The notes beneath the pieces are model-generated. The model was not told where the DNA came from. It made no database searches and saw only the letters and a list, made by a program, of their open reading frames with translations. Shown in pieces: positions 28,621 through 39,304 of a stretch of DNA of 64,000 nt. The translations under genes were made by a program, and so were the position numbers. The DNA is from Erpobdella octoculata. Its lineage: Eukaryota > Annelida > Clitellata > Hirudinida > Erpobdellidae. Every line of letters begins with the position of its first letter. Position 1 is the first letter of the stretch. Location of the stretch: assembly GCA_963978895.1 (NCBI GenBank), contig OZ022246.1, positions 14,739,909 through 14,803,908 on the forward strand, written 5' to 3'.

Positions 28621-28885
28621 CTATCTAATGAAGTTTTTCATGTAGGTAATCAAAGCTAACTGCACCGAAATGTTTTATTTTTTTAAATTACAAATTTAAT
28701 TTTTTTAATTTAACATTTATTCTTAATAAATGGATTTTTTTTGTTATTATAGTTTATAGTCTTTTACACCATGTGTTTTAAGACGCAAATAAATGGATTA
28801 GCCAATTGATTTTATATTTATACCTATAAGTCCATGCGGCTATTAGGTATACCTTTTGACCATAGTCCAGAGCCTTTCAATGGTA

Positions 28886-29003
28886 CAGTGGGTGATCGGC
28901 TAACGAACTGTTCGGATAACGAACAAATCGGATAACGAACACTTCCATGAAAGATTTTTGTGTTCGGACAACGAACACATATTCGGATAACGAACTTAAA
29001 CAA
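28886..29003. mobile_element. pogo/Tigger-like transposon fragment
   Basis: After a TA, CAGTGGGTGATCGGCTAACG leads into repeated TTCGGATAACGAAC motifs (three or four copies in both orientations), the terminal pattern of pogo-group Tc1/mariner elements. No transposase. Confidence 0.5.
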
Positions 29004-29099
29004 ATTTCACGGAGCGGTTAAAATTAAGCCCACTACAAACTGACCAGTTTTTGATTGCACCAGTTAGGTACTAGAATCTGGAATGTGTGTCACGAAAAC

Positions 29100-29162
29100 C
29101 GCGTTTTAATGCGCTTTATCTAAACCTATACAAATCCCGGGCAACGCCGGGTACCTCGCTAG
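29100..29162 (+). mobile_element. Helitron 3' end
   Basis: Hairpin CCCGGGCAACGCCGGG (29136-29151) followed by TACCTCGCTAG before T, the Helitron terminus. The 5' part was not recognised. Confidence 0.7.
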
Positions 29163-29279
29163 TCATTAATAATAAATTTATTCAAATAAATTTTAACGTT
29201 ATATTTAACAATGAAAAATATGTAGATTTCAGAACAATTTCAAGAACAAAATTAAGATGTTTTTATAGGAGCTCATCCC

Positions 29280-29399
29280 TATAATTTCCTTTTATTTTGA
29301 ATTCGATGGCATGATAAAATTTTGCATTTCTTACTGGTGGTCGCCAACAACATCCTAAATACACAGCCGGTACTTGCATAAAAAAAGTTTAAGAAACAC
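29280..29399 (-). mobile_element. hAT terminal fragment
   Basis: The reverse complement begins CAGTGTTTCTTAAACTTTTT at 29397 or so, the characteristic end of Charlie-like hAT elements, with GGCGACCACCAGTAAG following. 29400-30000 after it contains GC-richer unassigned DNA without a supported gene. Confidence 0.5.
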
Positions 29400-30044
29400 T
29401 GATCTAAATCATAGCGGGGCGATTTTGTTGCGTGCAACTTGCTAGGCGGCCGGCCGTCTGCAGTGAGTTTCTTACTCAGTTGTTTACAAAGACGACCGGC
29501 AAAGTGTGGCATGTCTCTGGCACCAAAATAAATTATCATAACCTATGCACCAGTTCTGCTAAACAGGAGCTAGATGAAAAAACAGGTCATTGTGCATGCA
29601 CCTTTAAACTTTGCTCCGGGCGCGTATTGACAAACACGCGAAACGCACAACGCTGTGCTCATTTATATTCATGCGGGGTCAAATTCAGTCGCTAGGATTG
29701 TCTAGACAAATCAGGCTTGCTGCTTATTAAAATTAATTAATCTTATCAAATTAATAAAGTTATTTTTTCGTGCTAAACTAGGATTTTTTATCAAACAAAT
29801 ATATTACTTCAGTTGCGTTGCAAAAAAGTGTTTAGAAAATTAATTGCGCTTTTACAAAAGCACTTTTTTAAATACTAAAAGATGAAGTTTGTGTGTTGTT
29901 TGACTTGTTTATCCAATCCCAGCGACTGAGTTACGCCCCGCCTGTTTATATATAAGCGCAGCATTTTGCGTATCGCGTGTTTCTAAAAACGCACCCCGGG
30001 CACCAAAAACCGGGGAAATGACAAAATCCCGAATTTTGACATTT

Positions 30045-30225
30045 GCCCGAATCGGGCTAGCCAGTCGGGCAAATAGCTTACGAAATCGGGCAAATGGCGT
30101 ACGAAGTCGGGCAAATGCCGTAAGAAGTCGGGCAAACGGCGTACGAAGTCGGGCATATGGCATACGAAGTCGGGCATATGGCGTACAAAGTCGAGCATAT
30201 GGCGTACGAAGTCGGGCAAATGACC
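30045..30225. repeat. 21-bp minisatellite
   Basis: About eight copies of a unit like TCGGGCAAATGGCGTACGAAG. Open frames through it are trivial products of the repeat. Confidence 0.92.
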
Positions 30226-30330
30226 TTCAAAGGTCAGGCTAAAAAAGTTAGCCGAACAAAACCGCCGTAGTCATACACAACGCCTAGAAGCCGGCGACAT
30301 TAACGTTAAAGCAACAATGCATCAGTCCAC

Positions 30331-31595
30331 TATAAGCAGAGCTGGCGAACCACACAATGGTGTCTCAGATTTGACCCTCTAATTAAAATGGCATTTGGTT
30401 TTGTCGCTAGAGTAACCAAAAACTAAACATTGAATAAAGTTTTCAATATTTATTGGTAAAAAATTACAAAAAACCTTTTAAGTCAAAACAATAATATCAG
30501 TGTGTAGAGTATGGACATCAATCTCATTTAGTTCATAGGCATCCATAGCTCCCACACCTTTTCGTCTGTTTTTTTCGCTAGACTCTAGCGACTAAAGTAA
30601 CAAAATATATACATTGAATCAATTTTTTAATATTTATTGCTAACAATTTTCTAGGTTAACACATTAGCAATTTCGGTGTGTAGAGTATCGACATTAATCT
30701 GGTTGAGTTCATAGGCTATCCATAAATCCCACACCTTTTCGTCTTTTTCTAAAAAAATTGTTTTTTGTTGCCTCAGCAGCTAACCAGTTTTTAGGCAATC
30801 GGCTTCTATTGGGATTTATTGAGCCTTCTGGTGAAGAAGACTAACAATTTCGTAAAAGGATTTTGGCCCATCGGAGTTGCTGTTCAGAGAACTGTGCCAG
30901 GCTTCTACGTCATTGTTAGTTTTAATTTCACGTTTAAAAATGCTCCATTCTTGCAGTTTATATTTTCCTTTTATCCAAGTAATTTTTATGTAGTTTGCCA
31001 GCTTCTAAAAATGTGGAAAAATTAATAAATACTAATAATATAATGTTTAATTAAAATAATTCACCTTTCATGGAAATATTTGAATAAATTATATTAAATA
31101 TTCTTTGGATTTCATTTGAAGGTAGATATGGCAAAGCCATAAACTGCTTGACGAAATCATAAACAGCCAATTTTTAAGTAACCTGGTAAAAACCTTCAAA
31201 TGAAAATCAAGAAAAAATATTAATCACCAAAAGCTCTGACACTGTAGAAAAGAATCTAAAAAGTCTCGTAGGATCAAGAAGTAGATAATATACATTACAA
31301 AACAGAGACAAATAATTTCTCAAAAAATAGATAAAACAGCTTTTATAAATAATTCATAAACTAATCAAATGAATAATTATAATTACTCTAGCGACAGAAA
31401 CCAAATTGAAAATAACATCGGAGAATAAACTAAAACGATAATTCAACAACGAAGGAAAAAAATACTAAACAGTAACTTAGAAGCATTTGTATATTTTTCA
31501 TTCAACTTCATAAGAATTTTGATACGAAACATTTGCCAGTTTCTATTAGGGCCAAAATTGAGACACCATTGTGTTGTTCACAACCTCTGCTTATA
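30331..31595. mobile_element. DNA transposon with about 60-bp inverted ends
   Basis: TATAAGCAGAG at 30331 and CTCTGCTTATA at 31585-31595 begin inverted repeats that continue through CACAATGGTGTCTCA and a GACCCT/AGGGCC phrase, roughly 60 bases with about 80 percent match. Interior: two tandem copies of a 180-bp unit (about 30410-30590 and 30590-30760) with GTGTGTAGAGTAT and CCCACACCTTTTCGTCT. No transposase seen. Target appears to be TA. Confidence 0.7.
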
Positions 31596-32149
31596 ATGAA
31601 CTAATTTTTGCCTTGTATGTACTTCGGGCGTCAATTGACTGTTTGGCTTAAGCCTGAACCGTTCCAGTTTGGAGATTAACACATGGAAAAGTCTCGTTTA
31701 GTCACTCCCACAAACACGTCTTCCAATGGACATAAAAAGTCATTTTCTTAGTAACAAATTATTTTGCCATCTGTAATAAGTGATAACTTTTTTCGTCTGA
31801 TTGAGACAATCCTACTACAATATAATACTGCAGCTACAAAGTTCAAAAATCAACCCGCAAATAAAAAATAATAAATTAATTTTTTAAAAGCTAATATCTG
31901 TGTTTTATAAATATCTACCCAACTAATATGTAAGTAGAAGCATGGGAGACATGTCAATATCATCATTCCTTGATTAATCATTAGTCATGCACCCTCTGAG
32001 GGTGCGCTAGCAACTAATGAGTAATTGTTTTTATAGCGTAGCAATTGTAAAAAAAAAATTGGCGCTTCCGGGAAAACTCGTCAAAACCGACTGCTAAATA
32101 TAAAAACAACACTTTCGACAAAGTTTCTCGAGGAACCTCATTGTACTCA
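31596..32149. other. unassigned AT-rich DNA
   Basis: Only a short perfect hairpin GCACCCTCTGAGGGTGC at about 31989 was noted. No supported gene or element boundary. Confidence 0.5.
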
Positions 32150-32815
32150 TCTATATATATAAAAGGAAGTCGGGTTTGTGTTACGACACTTATAACTCAA
32201 GAACGGCTGAACCGATTTTAGAGATTTTTGATTTATTGGATTTCCCTCAGCTCCTTTTAACAGAATAATTAAAAAAATTGACATTGAATCATGGAGTGGC
32301 CCATGGGGACCGCAGTATGTACCCCGGTAGCTATACAGCCTTAACAGTGCGTCCTAGAAAAAAACTTCAAATGGCAAAGTTGTAGAGCACCCTCTATTTG
32401 GTCTTACGGACAAAATAAATTTTCAATTTGGAGTTTGAGTTATCGAGATATACAGATGTTTAATTTTCCGCGACATGACATTTATGCGCAAATGGGGTAG
32501 AGCGCATGTTATTAAATTTTCTGACTATTTCATTGTTTACAATTGAAAATCTCACAGAAAAAATTAAGTAAATATCTTTTTCAATTAAAATATAAAATAA
32601 AATAATTGTTTATGGGCCATAAAAATATAAAAGATCATGTAAAAGATATTTTTAGCATAGATATATGATTTTTAGTTTCGCATTTTCCGTTTTCCATTTG
32701 GCATTAACAAAGTGTCAATGCTGTTCTGTCAATATTATATTTTCGTTCGTTGGAATTAATTTGCGAGTTTTAAAGTTTTATTACTTTTAACAAAAACATT
32801 ATTAATAAGAAAACA

Positions 32816-32992
32816 ATGCCGCGACCCAGAAGATCTAATCTTTCCCGAAATAGCCGTCAGGCAATTAGGCATCGGAACAATGTTAACCAATCCACCGCGG
32901 AAGAACTGGAATTAGCGCGAGAAAGGCGCCGCGTTAGTATGGCCCGGCTTCGTGCTTCTCGAAGACAAGAGCACCGAAGGAGATGCAGCTAA
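32816..32992 (+). CDS. Helitron N-terminal basic small protein
   Basis: 58 codons, ATG at 32816 to TAA: MPRPRRSNLSRNSRQAIRHR, then a Glu/Arg helix with MARLRASRRQEHRRRC. Such short Arg-rich ORFs form the N-terminus of many animal Helitron proteins, ahead of Rep. Here the ORF stops before any Rep motif. Probably a relic; a nucleic-acid-binding role would be inference. Confidence 0.6.
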   Translation: MPRPRRSNLSRNSRQAIRHRNNVNQSTAEELELARERRRVSMARLRASRRQEHRRRCS

Positions 32993-33079
32993 CATTGGTC
33001 GATTAACTATTCTACCGGCTACTTATATACATAGGTAGTCCGCGTCATATGCATGAATATGCGCAGGATGCAATGACAT

Positions 33080-33586
33080 ATGTTCGTCATTACGTATATT
33101 CTCATTCTCTTTCACAAACGTCATCCCACTGTTGTTCATTTGGCTGTGCATCTGGAAAATGGTCAACGAGTTTATTTTAACGCGTCGAATATTATTCAAC
33201 GTGCTGAAACACCTCCAGCAACAACATTAACGAGTTTTTTTGCGATTTGCCAAAGCGATCCATTTGCACAAAGGTTGCTTAACTCGGAGATGCCACGTTA
33301 TTACACTTGGAACGCTTCATCAAAGAAAAAAGAAATGTCAACGTCGGAAGCAAGGCAGTGCGGTTTTAAAAGAATTCAATTTCCGATTCGCCTAGCATTT
33401 GCTAAGACGATTAACAAATCACAAGGCCAATCTTTGAGTGTTTGTGGTCTGAACTTGGATAATGCATGTTTTTCTCATGGTCAATTTTATGTGGCGTGTT
33501 CACGTGTCGGCAGACCATCAGATTTATTTGTTTTTTTGCCCGATAATAAAACAAAAAACATAGTGTATCATGAAGTGCTGGATTAA
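33080..33586 (+). pseudogene. Helitron helicase remnant with internal deletion
   Basis: The first recognised block, [19 protein letters not shown] then [20 protein letters not shown], comes from the Rep-to-helicase linker. It is joined by [12 protein letters not shown] to the final helicase motifs [17 protein letters not shown] (motif V-like) and [19 protein letters not shown] (motif VI). The intervening P-loop and DE-box region is missing, so it cannot be an active helicase. Fifty bases upstream are unrelated. Confidence 0.9.
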
Positions 33587-33678
33587 AGAGAATCGACCCG
33601 AGTTCAACCAATGTTTTTCTAATAAACTATTAAAGTGAACGTTTTTTCATTTTGTTTTCTTTTAAACTTATATATATA

Positions 33679-34976
33679 CTAGCAGTGCCCGTAGCGGCTT
33701 CGCTCGCATGAAATTAGAGAATTTGAACCGTGCATACATAGTAGAGTACTGCACGGATCAATTTTTTAGGTCTCGGCTCGGCCCGTCGACAACTTGGCCC
33801 AGCCCGTTTCAAGAACCGAAATTCCTGGCCCGGCACGGCCCGTCTAATATGGGCCCGGCCCGTTTTTACAGGCCTAGAAGTTCTATATACTTGATGAAAA
33901 ACTTCGGCCTGTCCCACCTTGACTTCAGGTTTAGCCCGGCCCGTCTGAACACCCTAAAATCACTAAAAAGTCAATATACTTGGTTAAAAATCTCGGCCCG
34001 TATCACCTTGATTTAAGGTTTGGGCAGGGCCGTATGAAGACCCTAAAATAACGGCTTGGCCGTCCGTCCGGTGATAAACTGAATTCATCTACTTTTAACC
34101 GGCAAAAAGCCTCAAAATACTAATTTTCACATCTGTAGCATTTACAGTTTTTGAGTAGCAGTTATTTTAAAATCAAATAACCCTTTTTCCACTTCACATT
34201 TGAGGTCCTGGAAACCAAATTTTCAAAAAATGGTGAAACACGTATATCATTATTTTTAGAGTAGAAACTAAATACTAATTTTACTTTTGTAGCATTTACA
34301 GTTTTTGAGTAGCAGTTACTTTAAAAACCAAGTAACCCTATTTTCCACCCCATATTTGAAGTCCTGGAAACCAAATTTTCAAAAAATGGTAAAACACGTA
34401 TATCAATATTTCTGGAGTACAAAACAAATACTAATTTTTACTCCTTTAGCATCTACAGTTTTCAAGTAGCAGTTACATTAAAAACCAAATAACCTTATTT
34501 TCCACCCCACATTTGAGGTCCTGGAAACCAAATTTAAAAAAAATGGTAAAATACGTATATCTTTATTTTTATTTTTAGAATAGGAACTAAATACTAATTT
34601 TTACATCTGTGGTATTTACAGTTTTTTAGTAGTAGTTACTTTAAAAAACAAATAACCCTATTTTCCACCCCACATTTGAAGTCCTGGAAACCAAATTTTC
34701 AAAAAATGCTAAAACACGTATTTCATTATTTTTTTATACCAAATTTCAAAATCTTCTCAATTTTGGTTTTCGAGATATACATTGTTTTAGAAAAAAGTTT
34801 GTTTTCCAGTTTCTTCCCCTCAAGATCAAAATTTTGAAAATTCCTTTCTTAGTGGATGCTTACGCCATGAAAGTAATATAAGTTCCAAATTTCACGTTCC
34901 TAGGATGAGGCATTTGAGCTCGGCGTTGATTATCAGTCAGTCAGTCAGTCAGGACATGTTCTTTTATATATATAGA
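33679..34976 (-). mobile_element. complete non-autonomous Helitron A, 1,298 bp
   Basis: Precise ends: 5' TCTATATATATAAAAGAAC at 34976 preceded by A, 3' GGGCACTGCTAG at 33679 followed by T (minus strand). Near the 5' end is (GACT)n. The body has four tandem units of about 160 bp, each with CCACATTTGAGGTCCTGGAA (about 34190, 34354, 34508, 34670). It sits inside the Helitron starting at 32150. Confidence 0.85.
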
Positions 34977-35056
34977 TATTTGTTATTATTGTTCTTTATT
35001 GCTTAAAAATACACTCTTTAAGGTGAAACAAAGTTCGCCGGGTCCGCTATTACTAG

Positions 35057-35340
35057 TAATATTTCAACGTATAATGTGTCAATGATGACAAAGAAATGGT
35101 GGTGGCCACTGTTTGCTAATACTATTAATATGGTCAATCAGAATGTTCAAAAAACAGGATCATGTTGAGATACAGATGCAACGTTTCAGAGATGGTATTC
35201 AACATCCGACTGCATTCAAGCAAAAATACGTCCAGCTCAATCGAAGATTTGAGGCTATACTACCAATATATGGACAATGGGCATGTTGCAAACACAGAAT
35301 ACCTTAGAAGATTGGCTTATAATCTTACAGTTTGACAGAT
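35057..35340 (+). pseudogene. piggyBac transposase C-terminal fragment
   Basis: One frame reads TKKWWWPLFANTINMVNQNV, matching the KKWWWPLF...NAW block at the C-terminal end of the piggyBac catalytic domain. A frameshift leads to HVEIQMQRFRDGIQHPTAFK. No piggyBac ends were found nearby. Confidence 0.6.
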
Positions 35341-35739
35341 TGTTCTAATTTTATTTGAATTTATTAAATAAACAAATTCTATCTTCAAATTTGATTTAAA
35401 CTTTTAGCTGAATATATGTATATCAAATCTGTTTAAATTTGTTTTCATGGCCGTAGCCAGGCTGAAGACACCAAGAACATGTCCTCGGTAGAAATTTTAC
35501 AAAAAATGAACATTTTTTAAAAATAAAATTTAAAATACATTCGGGGTTTTCTGGACTGGACTGGAACAATCAAACTCACTTGATTCTCTTGCTCTTACTT
35601 TAAACCTGATATGAAACAGGTTCTCCGCCCTACGTTATAGAAACAAAGGTTGTAAAAGATGCTTCACAAAAAAGTTCTAATGAAGTTATGTACAAGCCAC
35701 AACCATGTCCCTCCATATTGCTTTCAAACCAACAGGTTC

Positions 35740-36192
35740 CAGAATCACTGTGAAACAGAGGAATCGCCCAAACACGTATTTCATTATTTTTGGAGTAGAA
35801 ACTAAATACTGATTTTTACTCCTGTAGCATTCACAGTTTTTGAGTAGCAGCTACTTTAAAAACCAAATAACCCAATTTTCCAACCCACATTTGAGGTCCG
35901 GGAAACCGAATTTTCAAAAAAATGGTGAAACACGTATCTTTTTATCTTTCAAGAAGAATCCATATACCAAATTTCAAAATCTCCTCATTTTTGGTTTTCG
36001 AGATATACATTGTTTTGGAAAAAAGTTTGTTTTCCAGTTGTTTCCCCACAGGAGCAAAATTTTCAAAAAGCCTTTCTTAGTGGATGTTTATGCAATAAAA
36101 GTAATATAAGTTCCAAAATTCACGTTCCTAGGATGAGGCGTTTGAGCTCGGCGTTGATTATCACTCAGTCAGTCAGTCAGGACATGTTCTTT
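35740..36192 (-). mobile_element. Helitron A family fragment with 5' end
   Basis: Contains one CCCACATTTGAGGTCCGGGA unit and the reversed 5' terminus GAACATGTCCTGACTGACTG running into (TA)n at 36193. Bases 36095-36192 are nearly repeated at 48188-48290. Confidence 0.75.
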
Positions 36193-36361
<169 letters not shown>

Positions 36362-36365
<4 letters not shown>

Positions 36366-36667
36366 TTACCTACCTTTTATATCTTGCTTTCCACTTTCCA
36401 TACGTTGTTTTTCTATTTCAGTTTTCATTAATGTTTATTCTCGTCGTTTTATAGTTTCATTCTATTTTCGCATTATAGTAAATACATTTTAACTTCGTAA
36501 TTTAAAGGGCTCCGAAGATGCTTTTCTGCGAAACTGATCGGTCAGCCCTCGTTTTTAATAAATCTATTTAAAAAGCGGAGTTATCATGAATTCAAGAGAT
36601 TTTGAAAGCTTGGCGAAAAAACGTATCAACGCAAAGTGGTCTATCATTTTTAACAGAGCATGCCTAA
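36362..36667 (+). repeat. left direct pLTR (interrupted by a LINE)
   Basis: Nearly identical to 40328-40640: TTAGTTACCTACC to GAGCATGCCTAA. It includes the hammerhead-like motif and the start of the ORF at 36586 (MNSRDFESLAKKRINAKW), and continues after the LINE at 37253-37283. Confidence 0.9.
36506..36549 (+). ncRNA. hammerhead-ribozyme-like motif in left pLTR
   Basis: Stem I AGGGCT/AGCCCT closes the motif. Core CCGAAGA (consensus CUGANGA, with C for U4), a weak stem II GC-TTTTCT-GC, GAA, stem III ACT-GATC-GGT, then C at 36543 as the expected cleavage base. It lies 36 bases before the ORF start. PLE pLTRs are known to carry type I hammerheads with very short stem III. Confidence 0.6.
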
Positions 36668-37244
36668 GGGTGCCCTAAACAAACACTGCGTGCGGATTTT
36701 GGTCCAGGCTCTTGTTATTTCTAGATTAGATTATTGTAACGTGGTCCTTGCTGGCCTGCCGATGACTGCTCTTCGCCCGCTCACTGCGGTTCTTCATGCT
36801 GCTGCACGTCTTATCGGTGGCATCTCTCGACGGGACCACATCACGCCTCTTCTCCGCCAACTACACTGGCTCCCCCTACCGGAAAGAGTGACCTTAAAAC
36901 TCTGCTTACTGGTTTACAATATTTTAACAAATCGTGCCCTGCCTACATGACACGGATGATAAGCCTGTGCTCCTCTCATTCTGGTCGTCAACATCTACGT
37001 TCGTCCTCCCATGGTGACGCTGTCATCCCAAGAACTCGTCGAAGTTTCGGTAAACGAGCATTCGCCGTTTCCGGGCCCGGTGCATGGAACCAACTACCTA
37101 AATCTATGCGAAGTGCTGTTCTAAATGAAGACTTCAGAGCATTGTTGAAAAAACACTTTTTTAATTTGACATATTGTTAATGGCATTCTTAGTGCAAGAC
37201 TCTTGTTTTGTTTTAGATAAAATAAAATAAAAAAAAATAAATAA
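36668..37244 (+). mobile_element. 5'-truncated LINE inserted in the PLE
   Basis: 577 bases of the same LINE family as 3697-5450. It is flanked by an exact 8-bp duplication ATGCCTAA (36660-36667 and 37245-37252), and the right pLTR supplies the empty site. It encodes SRLDYCNVVLAGLP, HWLPLPERVTLKLCLLVYNI and FAVSGPGAWNQLPKSMR in two frames and ends in an A/T-rich tail. Confidence 0.95.
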
Positions 37245-37252
37245 ATGCCTAA

Positions 37253-37584
37253 AAGAAAACATTACGCCGAAATACGTTCAAAATTATTTACGCTCTAAAA
37301 AGGCATTTAACAAGAAATCTCCAATCTCAGGCAGTCAATTCATCGCCGACGAGTTGGAGGCTGCTGAAGAGAAGTTTTCTATATTAGATCAAAGATATGA
37401 CCAATGTTTGACAACACTTTCTGAGGAAAATAACAGCCTGCAACAGCAAATAAAATTATTTTCTGATAACTACGACGCTAAAAAAAGAAACGCCATAACC
37501 GATAAATTGTCTAGACTTTATGGTGACCACTATCTCTTGAAAAACAACGTTCTACACTATGTTAATCTGTCTGATTACTCCTTA
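37253..37584 (+). pseudogene. PLE ORF N-terminal region
   Basis: Continues the frame begun at 36586 once the LINE is ignored: a basic N-terminus, SQFIADELEAAEEKFSILDQ, and coiled-coil-like helices to HYVNLSDYSL. It ends at a single in-frame TAA (37585-37587), after which the same frame goes on. The N-terminal helices are typical of PLE proteins ahead of RT. Confidence 0.8.
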
Positions 37585-37587
37585 TAA

Positions 37588-38772
37588 AAAGACGAAACTG
37601 ACTTTTTACAGCTGGGTTTCAACTGCCACATTGGTAGCCGTTACAATCCTCTCATTAAACAAACCGAACTTGAAATTGTATACGAGCAGATTCTACATTT
37701 GGCTGTTAGCCGCCGTGTAATCGTAAATCCTGGTTTTGAGGCATTTCTTCGTGCTGAAAGCCACTTGCATAGAAATAGAAAACTTTCAACTCTTCCAAAA
37801 CGTTTCATAGAAGCTTATAAATCTATTAAAAGTAATCCCGACATCGTTTTAAGAAAATCTGACAAGTCATCTACTTACGTTGTTTTGAATAAAGTCGATT
37901 ATTTTAATAAACTCAATTCTATTCTATCCGATGACACTAAGTTTCGAAAAATCAAACGCGATCCAACTTCTTTAATTAAAAAAGAAGCCAACAGGCTCAT
38001 TGGACTCGCTAATTCTGACTTACAGGATAAAAAGATTTCTCAGATTATTGGCGATTATTCCCCAGCTTATCTCTATGGTAACGTCAAACTCCATAAACCC
38101 GACCATCCATTGAGGCCAATCATATCCCAATGTCCTACACCAACTTACCAATTAGCCAAAACGATCAACAAAATAATAACTCCTTATCTTCCTAGTCGCT
38201 ACTCTTTGAAATCAACGAATGACTTTATTGGATTGCTTAGAACTGTTAAAAACGGTGATGGGCTTTTGGCTTCTCTCGACGTTGAAAGTCTGTTCACTAA
38301 CGTTCCAGTCAGAAAAACAATCGATATCATCATAGATTGTGTTTACGAAAACCCATCGCTAAAGGCACCTTCTATCAATAAACAAACGTTGAAGAAGATT
38401 TTGTCCTTATGCACCCTTGATACTCCTTTTCGTCATCCTAACGGTGAACTTTATGTTCAATTAGACGGCGTCGCAATGGGCTCACCCCTCGGACCCACGT
38501 TCGCTGAATTTTACATGAGTCACCTTGAAAACAAGGTTTTCAGTACGTTTACAAAACCTTTGTTATACGCTCGTTACGTCGATGATATTATTGTTCTATG
38601 TCAGGACGTATCATATCTTGAAAAACTACAACAACAACTACAACTAAACTCCGTTCTAAAGTTCACAACGGAGGTCAGCAATTTTAACAAGCAGTTGGCG
38701 TACCTTGATCTTCCGAACACGGTTTTAGATCAACTGTATACACAAAACCAACAAGCGGTGGCGATTGTCTAA
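37588..38772 (+). pseudogene. PLE reverse transcriptase
   Basis: Clear Penelope RT: LRKSDKSSTYVVLNKVDY, YLYGNVKLHKPDHPLRPIIS, LLASLDVESLFTNVPV (catalytic Asp), YVQLDGVAMGSPLGPTFAEF, and LYARYVDDIIVL with the YVDD box. The frame is open from 37588; an ATG-like start is not needed because it continues the upstream ORF. A small deletion with frameshift after LAYLD (about 38700-38730) breaks it from the thumb region. Confidence 0.95.
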
Positions 38773-39304
38773 GTGGCGATAGTTACTGCCCTGAAAGGTA
38801 CAAAACCAGTGTAATTACCGGTTATCTAAATCGTGCTTACAACTACTCTGACAATTGGAACGACTTTGATGCTGAACTCAAAAGAATAAAAGCTCTCCTT
38901 ATTAACAACAATTTCTCAAATACAATGGTCGACGAAACTATAAAAAAGTTCGTCGCTGGAAAAGTTAATAACTCAGTAACCACAGAGCAATCTAAGAGGT
39001 CATTCCTTCCCATCTTCTATCGTGCTCAAATGCACGACAACTACAAACAGGATGAAAAAGTAATAAGAAATATAATCCATGACAACGTTAAAGTTTCCAA
39101 TCCTTCATCCGAGGAGTTAAAACTGCACATCTACTACAAAAACTTGAAAACCCATAACCTGGTTCTGAGAAATAGCCCTATTAACGGCGGCGTTTTGCAG
39201 AGAAAAAACGTCGTCTACAAGTTTACTTGCCCATATGCTCACAATAATCTTGAAATCTACACGCGCATTTTATCAAATTCCACGGCTCTAAACCAAACCA
39301 AAAA
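38724..39304 (+). pseudogene. PLE thumb/linker and start of GIY-YIG
   Basis: TVYTKPTSGGDCLSGDSYCP and YKTSVITGYLNRAYNYS follow in the shifted frame, then a helical linker and VVYKFTCPYA, the beginning of the GIY-YIG endonuclease module. The GIY-YIG active-site segment (…YIG, Arg) is absent: a deletion joins YKFTCPYA to the distal part. Confidence 0.85.

Larger units (their letters stand above)
32150..35056 (+). mobile_element. Helitron with helicase remnant, interrupted by another Helitron
   Basis: 5' terminus TCTATATATATAAAAGG at 32150 after an A. It encodes a 58-residue basic protein and the C-terminal end of a Rep-Hel helicase. At 33678/34977 the sequence is split by a complete second Helitron. 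The 3' tail resumes at 34977 and ends around 35050-35056 with GTTCGCCGGGTCCGCTAT. The Rep nuclease core and most of the helicase are deleted. Confidence 0.75.

Noticed and set aside
30045..30225. Repeat array considered as CRISPR
   Set aside because: Repeats are directly tandem with no unique spacers; it is a minisatellite.
31985..32010. Hairpin GCACCCTCTGAGGGTGC followed by GCTAGC as a Helitron 3' end
   Set aside because: CTAG is followed by C rather than T and no matching 5' end was found.
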